Of a DNA stretch of 64,000 bases, positions 35,437 to 46,616 are shown one piece after another (positions within the stretch are counted from its first letter, which is position 1; every line of letters begins with the position of its first letter). The DNA is taken from the NCBI RefSeq assembly GCF_963422355.1, contig NC_085089.1, positions 5,442,279-5,506,278 of the forward strand, read 5' to 3'. The position numbers and the translations under genes are program-made. The DNA comes from Corticium candelabrum (lineage: Eukaryota; Porifera; Homoscleromorpha; Homosclerophorida; Plakinidae). Below the pieces are notes generated by a model. It ran no database searches. It saw nothing but the letters and a program-made list of their open reading frames with translations, and was not told the DNA's origin.

Positions 35437-37225
35437 CTACACGGTGCGCTTTCTCTTTTTCGAGTTTCTTCTGCAATCAGGACATAACCACTTTCCTCGT
35501 GGGACACAGCTGATTTTTAGACACCGAATGTGGAACCATTCAATGGGACAGCATTTGTTGTCACAAGCAATCATTTTCCCAGCTTCCTCAGTTCTACAAA
35601 AACACCATTGCTCTTGGCTAGCTGGATGAAAATCGAAGTCGTCATTTGATACGGGAAGTGTCTCCACTGAATCATCAGCTGAATACAAATGTGATTTGGA
35701 GTGCCATTTTCCAAGAAGTTCTGGTAGCACTCCCAATTTGAAAAACTCAGTAGCTTTTCTAAAACAGCACTGATAAACGTCTCATCAGGGTAGATCCTAT
35801 GCATGATAAGCTCATTTTCTCGCCAGACAACAAAATCACCATATGCAGCACCACAGAGCTTCATTTGTGTTTGAATCTGGGAATATGGTATGCATGATTT
35901 TCTTTCCATCTTCATCTGTTAGACAAAACTTTGAATCTCCAGAGACCTTCAAGATAGTCTTGCTGACACACGAAAATGGGCACTTTATTTCCAGGACACC
36001 AAGACCATAGCACTCACACCTGATTATGCCATTAAGGGTTGCAGCCAGGTAAGGATATGACGTATGTATGACCAGACCACTGGAGGAAACACTGAATTCT
36101 GTGTGATTAATATTGCTAGACACTTGAGCTATGTAGACATCACAAGCTGTCTTTTCATGGTTGCAGCCCCAGACAGTTGCAGATGACTCAAACTTGTAAC
36201 TCCATGGATGACATATACTTTTAACTAGAGATGGCGATGGTTGGGTAATGTCAGTATGTACAGCTGTCTTTATCTTCGAAGCTGTTACTCGCCCTGCTCT
36301 CTGTTGGAACCAGATGTTTGACTTGGCTTGATGCTTCGTTGTTTCTTCAATGGCCTTTGCTTGTTCAGCGGACAAGGAGATGGCCTGCAAGCAGACCTCA
36401 CACTGATCTAAGAGATCAGGGTATGACAAGCTGAGGAAACATTCACTGAAAAGACTCGTGAGTGGCTTAGGAAGTACACCCTGCTCACTTAGCGATACAT
36501 ATGCTTCAAGAAAGTTAGGAACAATAGACAGAAAGACAAGCTTTCCACAGTCGGATAGTTTCTTGTACAACCGTTTATGATCATCTTCTGATGGCTGGAT
36601 GTTGCTCCTCTTGTAACTGGCATTATCAGTGCTTTGTAGTGATTGCTCCAAAAGTTTCTTTCTCTTCTGTTTGGGGGTTGAAAAATCAATGTCTGCAATA
36701 GTCGCATATGGAACATTTTTTGAAAGAAGGAGGCAACCACGAGCAGGGAAAAGTAGTACAAGACTGACTATTCTTGAAGTGCGAATTTGCATCAAGTACA
36801 ATGAGTATTGCAGCAATATGAGAGCAAGCTTCTCCCAACCCGGCCATACACGTGCAACGAGCACAGATAATAATGGTTCCAAGATTCTCCACTGCCACCC
36901 ACGCCTTAACAGAAGCTGCTGACAAACTTTGTGAGTGCCTAACATGAGCAATTGCTAAACTGGAGCTTGGATAAGAAGCAAAGCGCATAACAGCAACCTT
37001 GCTAACCCAGCCATCTACAAAGTACTTGTATGCTTCTAGACTCTTGTAGGCCTTCAGCTCTTGATGTGTGACACCACGGGTTGAAATAAGATAGTTGTAA
37101 ATATGGGGATACAGTTCACGGTACTGCACATCTGGCCAGTGCTGCCAGTTGACGCTGTCATCTTCCCCAGCGCTCCACACATACGGATCGTCAATCCCTA
37201 TAGCATAGCTAGCTTTTGCCGGCAC
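35437..37225 (-). pseudogene. SWIM-YqaJ nuclease-PHD finger protein of the same transposon (decayed)
   Basis: In order on the minus strand: N-terminus MPAKASYAIGIDDPYVWSAG, a SWIM-type zinc motif (CARCTCMAGLGEACSH), a basic linker, a YqaJ-type nuclease core (WFQQRAGRVTASK, then CDVYIAQVSS, LGVLEIKCPFS, IQTQMKLCGAAYGDFVVW), and a C-terminal PHD finger (WCFCRTEEAG, then CDNKCCPIEWFHIRC and LCPDCRRNSKKRKR). The frames change near 36715, 35890 and 35720, consistent with single-base indels, so the gene is dead. Partner genes like this are reported for some two-gene eukaryotic transposons. It is tail-to-tail with the THAP transposase, about 175 bp apart. Confidence 0.8.
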
Positions 37226-37424
37226 CTCTCCTTGGGAGTCTCGTCAAGTTCTTCGTAATATGAAGAGAATCGCGTTCTTCTAGTAGCGTCCAGCAGCAAA
37301 TCTAGTAAAACATGTACAATATCGTTTTGTCTCGTTCTCTTGTAACCCCAGCTCATCGTTTGAGACGTACACGTAATCTATAGTCCACTACTGCGTAGCA
37401 ATAGACTACTGTTTGAGGCCTAGA

Positions 37425-37960
37425 GCGTGTTCACACTGGTCCTAATCATGAGTCTAACGCCATTCTAACGCCATTCTAACGCCGTAAAGAGCAGCATTAC
37501 AACGGCGTACTGGCGTTAGTGGTTGCACATGACTTGGCACGTGAGGTAGCATACGCCAAGTTCTGATGTGGTGTTGTACGTTTGGATTGTGCTACAAACG
37601 CAGCAACAACGTGGCGACGGATACGTAAACGCAGACTGTACTACGTGCATGTGACAACTTTCTCTCTCGATCGTCTCCAAAGAAGCTGCTAGAAAAAGCA
37701 AACAAAATGTCTCTCTTCAAAACCTAGACTGGATTGGTCAAGACATCTAGCGCGGATTGTGGCCCGATATGACAGATGAAAGACTGTTCAGGCTAATTAC
37801 ATTTACCTATCCGCGTGACTGTGTGACAGACCTTAACCCAGCCCTCAACACTCCCGCACGCCATGACGGCGGGGTAAGGGTCTGGCTACGCGAGACTAGT
37901 GTGACGCTCTGCGCTAGTGTTGGCGTAACCGCTGTAGTCCAGATGTCGGTATAAACATGT
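37425..37960. mobile_element. MITE with TGTTCACAC-type ends, second copy
   Basis: Same family as 15040-15612. It starts GTGTTCACACTGGTCCTAAT and ends at a complement of ATGTTTATACCGACATCTGG. Shared interior motifs include GTTAGTGGTTGCACATGACT and GTGACAACTT near the middle. Unit CATTCTAACGC is duplicated in tandem in this copy. No ORF. Confidence 0.65.
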
Positions 37961-39480
37961 CCTTACATCGGCAACTGGGTGTTACTGCGCGCATGCTAGG
38001 CCGTCAGCTGCTCAAATGTAACTCTAAGCGTGTAATTACTATAGTTGTGCTCTAGCTGTTTTGTGTTTGTTGTACGCACCAAAAGAAACAGAACAAAACC
38101 GGATCTTGCCACTCACACCAGATCCGACATGCGTGTATTTGCCACTCAGCGTAGCAACCGTTGCTATAGTCCGATGACGTCAATGCACAACTCTTTAGTC
38201 CGTCGGCCCAACCCCCAAAAGTGGCTTATAAAAGAAGTTGCGTTGCACCCCTGGCCCGGGGAAAGTTTGACTACTCTAAATAATATAACATCACTGCAGT
38301 ACTCAAATGGCACTTGTTTACCATTCACAACCGGGGCCGTTAGTCCGTTAGCACAAAAAGTAGGGGCGTGTCAAGAATGCGTTTGTACGGTAAGCCAGCG
38401 ACTTCAGAACAGGTCAAGAAAGGTAAAATAGCTAAACAAATTATCGACGTATACAATACAGCAATAGCGACCGGCCTAAATCACAAGAATGAGCTAAAAA
38501 GCCAGCGACAAGTAGGTAAACACACGTCACGTGTTGATTGACATTCATGTATGCTGTCGAAACTCTTCAGTTTTACGCCTCACGAACATCTCAAAGTCAC
38601 TGAAGTACAACCAAACCAAAGCAGAGTCTACAGGAATAGTTAATTAAAATAAACCTGGTATCTCATTGACACATGAAAAAAGACGATTTCTAGCGAGCCT
38701 AGATAAAACGGTGCCGACAACGAAGCTAGAAACGTAGTGCATCCTCCTTCCATAATGCCAAAAGGCCTACTAGACTATTTTTATTGGTTGTGAAGCCATA
38801 AGCGATCACTTGACACCCCAAACTTGACTGTTTTCAGCAGCCAAGAAATTGTCGTCGTAAAGTGTCATTGTGCTAGCCGACTAGAAATGAAGCTATCTGC
38901 AAGAATCGCGGATTACGCACATGAAGCTATAAATAAGGGTAGATTTTCTCGTAGATACTTACTCTGATTTTTCACAGAACGAGAAGTATGCGTGGGTGTG
39001 ATTACTGTATCCGGGACTTGGAAGTACCGCTGTTCAGCACATGCAAACTTCTTGCGACAAGCCTAGTTGTGTAATAAAAATGTCTACGTTAAAACAATGA
39101 TTTAGACATCTGCTGACTCAATCAGTACAAATACGAGCCCGATGACTCGGACGAATGTTGACTTAGCCGGATGTTGACTTATCGAGATGCTAATGCTGAC
39201 AATGCGACATGGGCACCACTTTAAATTTGACACAGTTGTAGTGTAGTGGTACAGTCGTTTCTGAACAACTTTTGACTACAGTAGTTGAGTCCTTGTTTTC
39301 AAGTTACCTTTGTGAGCTTACGACATAGCAGCCTTCTCGCCAATAGATATACGTCTGCGTCGACTTTGCCATCTTTGTGTGAGCGTGTTACAGCTTTCTA
39401 TCTACAGGTTGGAGTGGCTTTGCATTACTGAATCTACTAAGTCTACAGCGTTAATTTCATTGTTCTCTATCCCTTCAGGT
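37961..39480. other. intergenic, nothing supported
   Basis: A moderately GC-balanced stretch with a 128-codon frame at 38045-38431 lacking any recognised motif. No repeats, splice-linked exons or RNA genes recognised. Confidence 0.5.
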
Positions 39481-39510
39481 TCCTATCTAGTATATGGTTC
39501 TGTTCTATAG

Positions 39511-40788
39511 TTGAATTGCGTGAAAAGAGTAAAGATAGCAAAATTTGATTGGGAACACTGCTTGTGCCACATTCGACGAGGTGCGTCCGATCCTCTTACA
39601 GCGTTCACTAGAACCAGCTTGGCAACGTTGCTACGTACTGCAAGTATTCGCCAAGACGATGTTTTCACATTTTTAGAAACAGACAATGCAGAAGAAGAAA
39701 ACCCAAAAGGAGGTTACCACCGGCAGTGCTATCAAGCTTACACAAATAAGAGCATTGGAGACAATTCAGCGAAGCAGAGAAACTGGTGCTTCTCTAGCAG
39801 CAGTATTCCAGTCACAGAAACAGAGAAGACAGAAGCAGAAGACGAGCTAGAATCTATTGAAACTGTCAGGGAGAAACACGACGACGTGTTCCCTCTACTG
39901 ACATCAAATTATGCCTGTTCTGTCAACAAAAGTCCAAGAAAGTGTTGTATCATGAATCATGTTATAAAAATTACGCACACTCCAGAACATTAGCCAACAT
40001 GTTGGATTTCCAGATAGCCCTAGAAGATGAACAGCACAGTACAGCGTATGATTGTGCTTTCTTGAATCTTTCTAGTGAGATCCAGAGAACTGTTATTTAA
40101 TGAGGCTGTTGAAGAATCGTTTACAAAAGTAACTGACTTGAGAGCAAGATATGTGAATTTGTTACAACAAGAGGGTGTTGACGCTCCTAATTACCGAGTG
40201 AGTAAACTGAAACATCGACTGCAAAAGTATTTTGGCAACGCTTTAGTCTTCTTTGGAAATCCTCAGTCAGTTACGGACTCAGAACTTGTTGCCTCTGCTA
40301 ACATACCACAAAATGTTCTTTTGCAAATCTTGCAGCATCGTTGCACGAAGACCACCTATCACAGACTGATGAAACGGAAACAGAATACGATGACTATATT
40401 TTGAATACTATGAAAGAAGTGCCACAAGATACAGAAGCTGAAAGGAGAGCTGCTCCTGAAGCCTTCCGCACTGCTCTATACCTTTAGGAATACTGTTTTG
40501 CAAATAAGAATTTTTTACCATCAACACCTTCCGCTGACGACTTGCTTCTACAACAGGAAGTGGTACCCAACAGCTTGTACAATTTCATGTGTTGGCTACT
40601 TTGCGAAAACCTATTCAATTCTTCGACAAACATCAGTTTTAAACAAAAAGCAGCTTTTACCAGCATAGAGACACATCGGCAAATTCTATCGATTTGCCAA
40701 GACATCATTCATTGCGCAACAAAAGAAAGAGTTCGTACTCCTAGAGATCTTGCACTGCCAATGACAGTTCGTCACTTGACTCGAAGTG
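39511..40788 (+). pseudogene. older transposon ORF split by the 13-kb element
   Basis: Frames read CLCHIRRGASDPLTAF, then YHRQCYQAYTN, then (shifted) CLFCQQKSKKVLYHESCYKN, a later AVEESFTKVTDLRARYVNLL, and NSLYNFMCWLL, ILSICQDIIHCATKERVRTP and MTVRHLTRS. The paired CxxC...HxxC motifs and their order resemble repeat-encoded zinc-finger proteins of cnidarians and sponges, for which I have no name. The fragment at 17140-17675 carries the C-terminal part of the same kind of protein. Frameshifts lie near 39905, 40075 and 40430. The frame ends exactly at GAAGTG (40783-40788), where the large element inserts; its continuation should resume after 54051. Confidence 0.65.
40783..40788 (+). other. target-site duplication, left copy (GAAGTG)
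   Basis: Perfect match to 54046-54051 on the other side of the inverted repeats. The bases follow ACTC on the left and precede ACCAACTAAAC on the right. Confidence 0.85.
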
Positions 40789-41731
40789 TATGGCGTGCCA
40801 TTTGTGTCAAAATTAGACAATGAGATGAGGCGATGAGACAATGAGATGAGGCGATGAGACAATGAGATGAGGCGATGAGATCATGAGATGAGGCGATGAG
40901 ACAATGAGATGAGGCGATGAGACGATGAGATGAGGCGATGAGATCATGAGATGAGACAATGAGATGATGCGATGAGACAATGAGATGAGGCGATGAGACA
41001 ATGAGATGAGGCAATGAGATCATGCGATGAGACAATGAGATGAGGCGATGAGACCATGCGATGAGACCATGCGATGAGACAATGAGATGAGGCGATGAGA
41101 CAATGAGATGAGGCGATGAGACTGTAATATGAGACTGTAATATGAGATTGTAATATGAGATTGCAATATGAGACTGCATGCATCGATATGAGGTACCTCA
41201 TGCAGCTACTGTATTGGAGACTGGAGATTCAGAATTATATTTTATCTGCTGCAGAGAATCTAGTTTTTGAAGGTTGTTTACTCGTGTTCTTATCAAGGCT
41301 GCATTTTTGAGCTCCACAAAACCAATTGAAGTGCGTACGCTCCCACGTACGTTTCTAAATCTAGACAACGCATGCAGTGTCGAAAGTCTTTGGTAGAGTT
41401 ACAACATGTCGTTTAGATCTTGTATGCGCTAAACACTCGCTGCAACTCACTCTATTTCTACAATTGATTGGGTTGTCGATACCTACACACGTCTAAAATT
41501 TTTATATATAGGGACTTCGTATGATTGCCTCTGGGGAAATCCCCTTACACGTGTAGACCACTTTACCACAGTCCTCCTTCCATATTAATTGAAACTTACA
41601 TAATCTCTGACACAACATCACGGATTTGCGTATATAGTCAGCGTGCACACATGTTACGTCGTCTTTTTCTTATGTGCGTATAGATGGTGGTTTTTCATAA
41701 TGCCCTCTATCACCTCTAGGAATTTTGGGTT
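40789..41731 (+). repeat. left terminal inverted repeat
   Basis: From the terminus inward: 34 bp identical to the right end; the minisatellite 40807-41130; TAATATGAGA repeats; then single-copy blocks matching the right end (GGTTTTGTGGAGCTC, CTACACGTGTAAGGGG, TGTCAGAGATTA, GGATTTGCGTA and CATCTATATGCACATAAGAA types). Homology fades after AATTTTGGGT near 41730. Confidence 0.82.
40807..41130. repeat. left subterminal ~21-bp minisatellite
   Basis: Unit GCGATGAGACAATGAGATGAG, with variants ATCATGAG and ACCATGCG. About 15 units. Open in all minus-strand frames because the unit length is a multiple of three and lacks stops; the 'SSPHLIV' peptides from it are not evidence of a protein. Confidence 0.93.
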
Positions 41732-42384
41732 TGCAGTTATTTAATCATTATCAAGTCTTTGAAAAGTGTCATTTTTTCTTTATTAGAGAGTTTTTATTCG
41801 ACACTTGTTGTCTGCAACTAACAGATGAAGAAAGAAAGAAGACAAGAGAAACTTAATTACAGAGTGACTCCTGGCTTTCTCCATGTAAATCATTAATTAC
41901 AGACTAAGTCTCTTTCTAGCCACATGCAGTATCCAACAGGGTGGGGTTTGTCTATTATATTTTCACTATACGCTTGCATTAATAAATATTAAATTAAAAA
42001 TTAGTTGCTTGCAATTTTAATATTCTATAGGTTAGGAAAATTTGACTGATCGGTACAATTTAAAGTTATTTGAAGACTCAAACAGCACACTCAATCTTTG
42101 ATCAGTTTTCCTTTTCAATGCAATGAAATATGTGCGTGGATGAATGTGGCCAGGCTATACATACTGTACAATAATTTTCGTCTTCCATGCAATTGGTAAT
42201 TGACTAATAAAAGTGAACTATCCGCGTGGTGTTATTATGCCGCATATCAGATGTTTTTTATAAACTGAACTCTCAATTTACATTTACTATGGAGAAACAA
42301 AATTGCAACAAAATGCCACATTGTAGGCAAATTAGCTATATTTCTAATGAATTAACTCTATAATACAACTTAAGCAGCGACAAC

Positions 42385-43890
42385 GGTCAGTGGATGGTCC
42401 GGCCATTTAATTTCTACATTTCAATTTCTATGTTTTATTTTTTAATTTTCAATTTTATATTTTATTTTTGTAAAATGGTTTTTCATCTTGATATTTGATT
42501 CTTGTGATCTCTAGATTTATTTTGTTTTTACTTTACTTTCCGTCACGTGCCAAATCAAGTTGGCTGCTCTTGGCTCTGACACACAACGTTTTGCCAGTGA
42601 ATATCGCGGTCCCTAGCTGTGTAGGTACGTGTATTGTACACAACACGCTACCCTTACCGTAGACGAACCGGCTAGAGGGGAAATGCTACGAATTTAGATG
42701 TATTTAGATAGGCTCCGCTCTAGCGGATCGCCGAGTTGGCAACTGTGGTGATGAAGTGTACAGACTCGTTTGTTGTCTAGGAATATTCGACACACAATTA
42801 AAACATAGAAACCGTCAACCTAATACAATTATGTAGTAGAGTGCGCGCTTTCACGGGCACAGTTACATAAATGTGGTACGGTACCGGTACATACCGTATA
42901 GAAGAATGGGCGTGGTAGTCAAAACAGGTCACATTTCGTCATTTGCATGACGTCGCACGACTCACCAAGTAAACCGACATGCACGACCATCGTTTTCTAC
43001 AACGCCTTCTGAACTCAATTTGAAGTCAACTCAACTGAACTCTATTTGCTCAACTCAACTCAATTAACTAACTCAACTACTAGTAGCTAACGTAGAACAG
43101 TGTGCGGCTACAACTGAAAGAACATGGTCATAGCTAGTCAGCTACAACTAGTCACTAAGTAGACTACTATGTCAATGCTACGTATAGCTACGAGAGTCAA
43201 TAGTGCTAGACAATGTTTGTAGATCGAGTTCTACCGTGTCACTCGGCGATCCCTGGGCTGTCATTATCGTAGCGTACGTTCACATCTGCAGTCAAGCTGC
43301 GTGACAAGGAGGCACCGGCACCTTGGATAGAAACACGATTAGTAGTTCCGTGTCCGACGAGTGAGCGGAGTTGTCCGCCGCCAAGAGCTGCCAGCGTGGT
43401 TTGGCACGTGACGAAAGTAAAGTAAAAACAAACACCTGCTTGTGTGTTGGAAATGTGATCTCCTGAGACACGCGTTCGAATGGAAGCCCCGCTGGAACAC
43501 TCGTTGTGTCTAGTGTCTTCAGTCATTTCTAGAAACAGCATAAGCGAACTGCGCGTTCAAGTTTCTAGTTTTGAGCCTAGAAACTTCAGTCATTTCAAGT
43601 GCCTAGAAATCAAACTTTAAAAATAAATCTAAAGATCACAAGAATCAAACGTCATCAGATAAAAACCATTCTATAAATAATAAAAGGAGAATAAAAAAAT
43701 TAAAAATTAAAAGTTAATATTTAAGATATACCAAATTTTAAATAAGAATGCAAATAAAAAATTAAATATTGAAAAATAAAAATTAAAAATTAAAAACATT
43801 ACAGAATTAAATAAAAATAAATAAAAATTAAAAAATGAAAACATAAAAATTGAAATGTAGAAAATTAAATGACCAGACCATCCACTGACT
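42385..43890. mobile_element. nested 1.5-kb element with long inverted repeats and 6-bp duplication
   Basis: Left end GGTCAGTGGATGGTCCGGCC and right end (complement AGTCAGTGGATGGTCTGGTC) begin inverted repeats of at least 150 bp, AT-rich (CATTTAATTTCTACATTTCA, then ATTTTTAATTTT runs, then GATTCTTGTGATCTCTAG). They are flanked by GACAAC at 42379-42384 and 43891-43896. The interior 42540-43600 has a 100-codon minus-strand frame (43239-43541) with no recognised motif. The 6-bp duplication size equals that of the surrounding 13-kb element, so it may be a non-autonomous relative. It lies just 3' of the integrase gene. Confidence 0.78.
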
Positions 43891-43921
43891 GACAACTCCA
43901 TGTTACACATGACCTATATAT

Positions 43922-45096
43922 TCATGCATTTGCAGCATAGACAAATTCACGGGCTCTAACATAAATATCTACTCCCTGACAGTCAGAATCAGCCATTGGG
44001 TCTATCAGCATGACCAGATCCTGGAATTGCAAAGAAGAGAGGGCGTCTTCTATCTGCGGTACTTGAACAACATCACAATCATCTAGACCATTCAATGGAA
44101 TGGGTCCATGGCCATCAATGCCATAACCATCAATTGCACCCTCAAAGAGAAACAGTAATCACATAATTAGTAATCACTAGGAAGGACAATAGCATCACTA
44201 ACAATGTCCAGGTCTTCCATATTTCGAAGTTCTGCCCCCTGCAGCATTCCTGTTATCCATAGCTGAATAGGTGTACTGTTTCTAGCAGTCCGAAGTCGAT
44301 GATTTTTGTAGCCGTCACAAAATTGTTTAATAGCGTGGTCTATTCTGGGCAGGTACACGTACTGTAAGCAAAATAAATCTTTGCCATTTGTTACATCAAG
44401 GAGAAAACACTCTTCTAAGTTCCGGAACAGAAAGTAGAAAAGAAAGGTACATCCTTGGAAAAGGTCTCTCCAGAAACGCTCAATCCGTTGGTTATGCACG
44501 CTCCGTCCTGTTATCATACTGCCTCGTCCTGGTCCTCTGTGTTCTAACATAAACCTTGATATTTCTACATTTTCCATTCCTTTGTCTGACCTTACCCTTG
44601 ATGGCAACCCAAACTGTCGAACAGCTTCTAGAAATGACTCCAACACTGTTGTCGCACGGTTGTTAGTAGAGCATTTACAAAACACGGGTATTCGACTATA
44701 TCCGTCTACTCCACCATGGATGACAAAATGCCATCTGCAAAAACCCAACATCAAGATATACACATAAATACAGAATAGTTCACTAAGTGTAGAATTGAAA
44801 CTCACATGCATCTCTGATTATACTTAATTAAATTGATGTACATAGGCAAGATTCATAATTCATCTATTTTATTATATGGTATTATATTTTATGGTATTAT
44901 ATTTTCTGGTATTATATTTTCTGGTATTATATTTATATTATATTCATAATCATATTGTATCAGTTTTCTACCATTTTACTAGTGATTCGGAAAACCAAAA
45001 ATATGCATACAAAGAGAGTGAAGGACAAACCAAAAGATAGCATAAAAACAAACAGACAATCACAACAACACGTAGAGAGACAAGAGACAGACAGAG

Positions 45097-45135
<39 letters not shown>

Positions 45136-46527
45136 AAGACAGACAGACAGACAGACAGAAGGACGAACAGACAGACAGAAGGACGAACAGACAGACAGAC
45201 AGACGGACAAAGACAGGCAAACAGGTGTTGTTCTGTTCAGTAGAAAAGACTTTCGAAAATGACTTTGGGTGCTTTCACACTGACCTTAGGCTAACCTATT
45301 TAAGCAAGCTGAGTAAACACTACCCTAGGAAACATGTAGTAGGTTAACAAAGTTATCCTAATTAATGGCTTCAGCTAACCTAGGTTATCGCTGACCCACT
45401 TGCAAGTTAGGTTAGAACTCGGTCGCTCCGCCTACAACTAGGTCACTCCGTCTTCTAGCATAGCGAAGAATGGCGCGTTTTCTAGAATGTGCTTCAAAGC
45501 TACACGGGCGCGTCTTCAGTGGAAAAGGAGGAGGCGAAGAAAAGCGCGTCGGCAACGAGAGGTTCTTTTTACTACTCTCCTAGTGTTGCTGTGCAGAATG
45601 TACAACCAGATGTAGCTTGTAAAGATCATGTCCCTAGTGAGAGGACGAAACCCTCCAAACCTTGCAGACATTGACAGGACAACAATGACAAGATATACAT
45701 AATTAGTATCTAGATTAGTTAGTGGGTCATTTCTGAGCTGTGTGAACACTACGCAGTGTTAAATGGCGTCTGGAGTTAACCTAGCTAGAAACGTCGTGTG
45801 AATGCACCTTTCATACGTACCGTATCAGCTTGTGGTTTCCGTCTACATGCCACAACGCATTAGGTCCACTGACACGGTAAACTCTCCTAGGAATTGAAGT
45901 AGCCCATCGTTCAGCAACTCCAATCGGGTCAACTCTAGCTACCGACAGGCGTATCCTATGTCGCTGGATGATAATACCTCTTGATCGCAGCAGTCCATCC
46001 ATCATACTGTATCCAGCGTCCGGAAATCCCCGTTTGATCTCTACCACGGTTCTGTCCAGCTCAGCATCGTTTATATCTGCGTACCTTCGAGCTACCGATA
46101 GATCCCATTCACGCATTCGCCTGTTGACAGTACTCCTGCACACTCCAAGTAGCTCAGCTATCGATGAAACAGAAAAGCCATGATCAACTAGAAATATCAG
46201 CTGTTCCTGCCCGATGTCCAGTCGTGGTCTACCCCTGCTCCCTGTTGCAATGGCACCAGCTGTGAACGCTCGCATATCCACTGTGTGTCCAAACGAACTG
46301 GTTATCGCGGAAAACGCTTCTACGAGGCTTCCAATATATCGGCCTAATGGAGTCAGTCCATTCTCTCCGCCTTCCACCATTCCAACAAGATGATGATGAA
46401 TGGTTTCACCAAGGAGAAGAAGATCATCAGCATCCCCTTGCACCATTGCCTCTGGTTCATCAGCAGTTGTCAGCCACTGGTCAAGTCTACGCAGAAACAA
46501 ACGCACCTGACCGAAGAAAGCATCCAT
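43922..46527 (-). CDS. DDE integrase-type transposase (IS3EU-like), intact
   Basis: Three exons on the minus strand: 46527-45821, 44734-44203 and 44140-43922, 485 aa, all frames open. Exon 1 encodes helices, then GRPRLDIGQEQLIFLVDHGF and an HTH (SIAELLGVCRSTVNRRMREW), ending NALWHVDGNHKLIR. Exon 2 carries the rve-type catalytic core: WHVDGNHK (D1), GGVDGYSR, VRSDKGMEN (D2), NQRIERFWRD (E), then a C-terminal LRTARNSTPIQLWITGM. Exon 3 encodes an acidic tail. The last intron is 62 bp with a clear TACTAAT branch site. The first intron (44735-45820) contains an ACAG microsatellite and a MITE ending 12 bp before the exon. I recognise the core from eukaryotic 'integrase core domain' proteins, which I associate with the IS3EU superfamily. 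It presumably cuts and joins the ends of the 13-kb element. Confidence 0.82.
45070..45215. repeat. (ACAG)n microsatellite in transposase intron
   Basis: ACAG tetranucleotide repeats with AAGG and ACGA interruptions. This is the complement of the CTGT tracts elsewhere in the window. Confidence 0.93.
45267..45808. mobile_element. MITE with GGTGCTTTCACAC-type ends in transposase intron
   Basis: The left end GGGTGCTTTCACACTGACCT and the right end (complement GGTGCATTCACACGACGTTT) are inverted repeats. Subterminal TTAGGCTAACC and GGTTAAC motifs are also inverted. It is flanked by TTT on both sides (45264-45266, 45809-45811). TTCACAC ends and 3-bp duplications suggest a PIF/Harbinger-related MITE. 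A 61-codon frame inside is not supported. Confidence 0.7.
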
Positions 46528-46616
46528 TTGTCAGATAGATAATAAGATGGGCTGGTCCTTACTTTGATGCCAACCAGCTGGTCTACGCCAATGTGGTAGA
46601 TTATAACGTTTTCACA

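Noticed and set aside
38045-38431. 128-codon frame between transposon remnants
   Set aside because: No recognised motif, ends in unremarkable sequence, no partner exons.
40807-41130. Possible CRISPR-like array because of regular short repeats
   Set aside because: The repeats are contiguous tandem units without unique spacers, in a eukaryotic genome, and form part of a transposon end.
40813-41201. Long open frames encoding SSPHLIV/SSHDLI repeats at both ends of the 13-kb element (also 53676-54077)
   Set aside because: They arise because the 21-bp minisatellite unit is a multiple of three and stop-free; all three frames on one strand are open, there is no start context, and the sequence is mirrored in the other arm.
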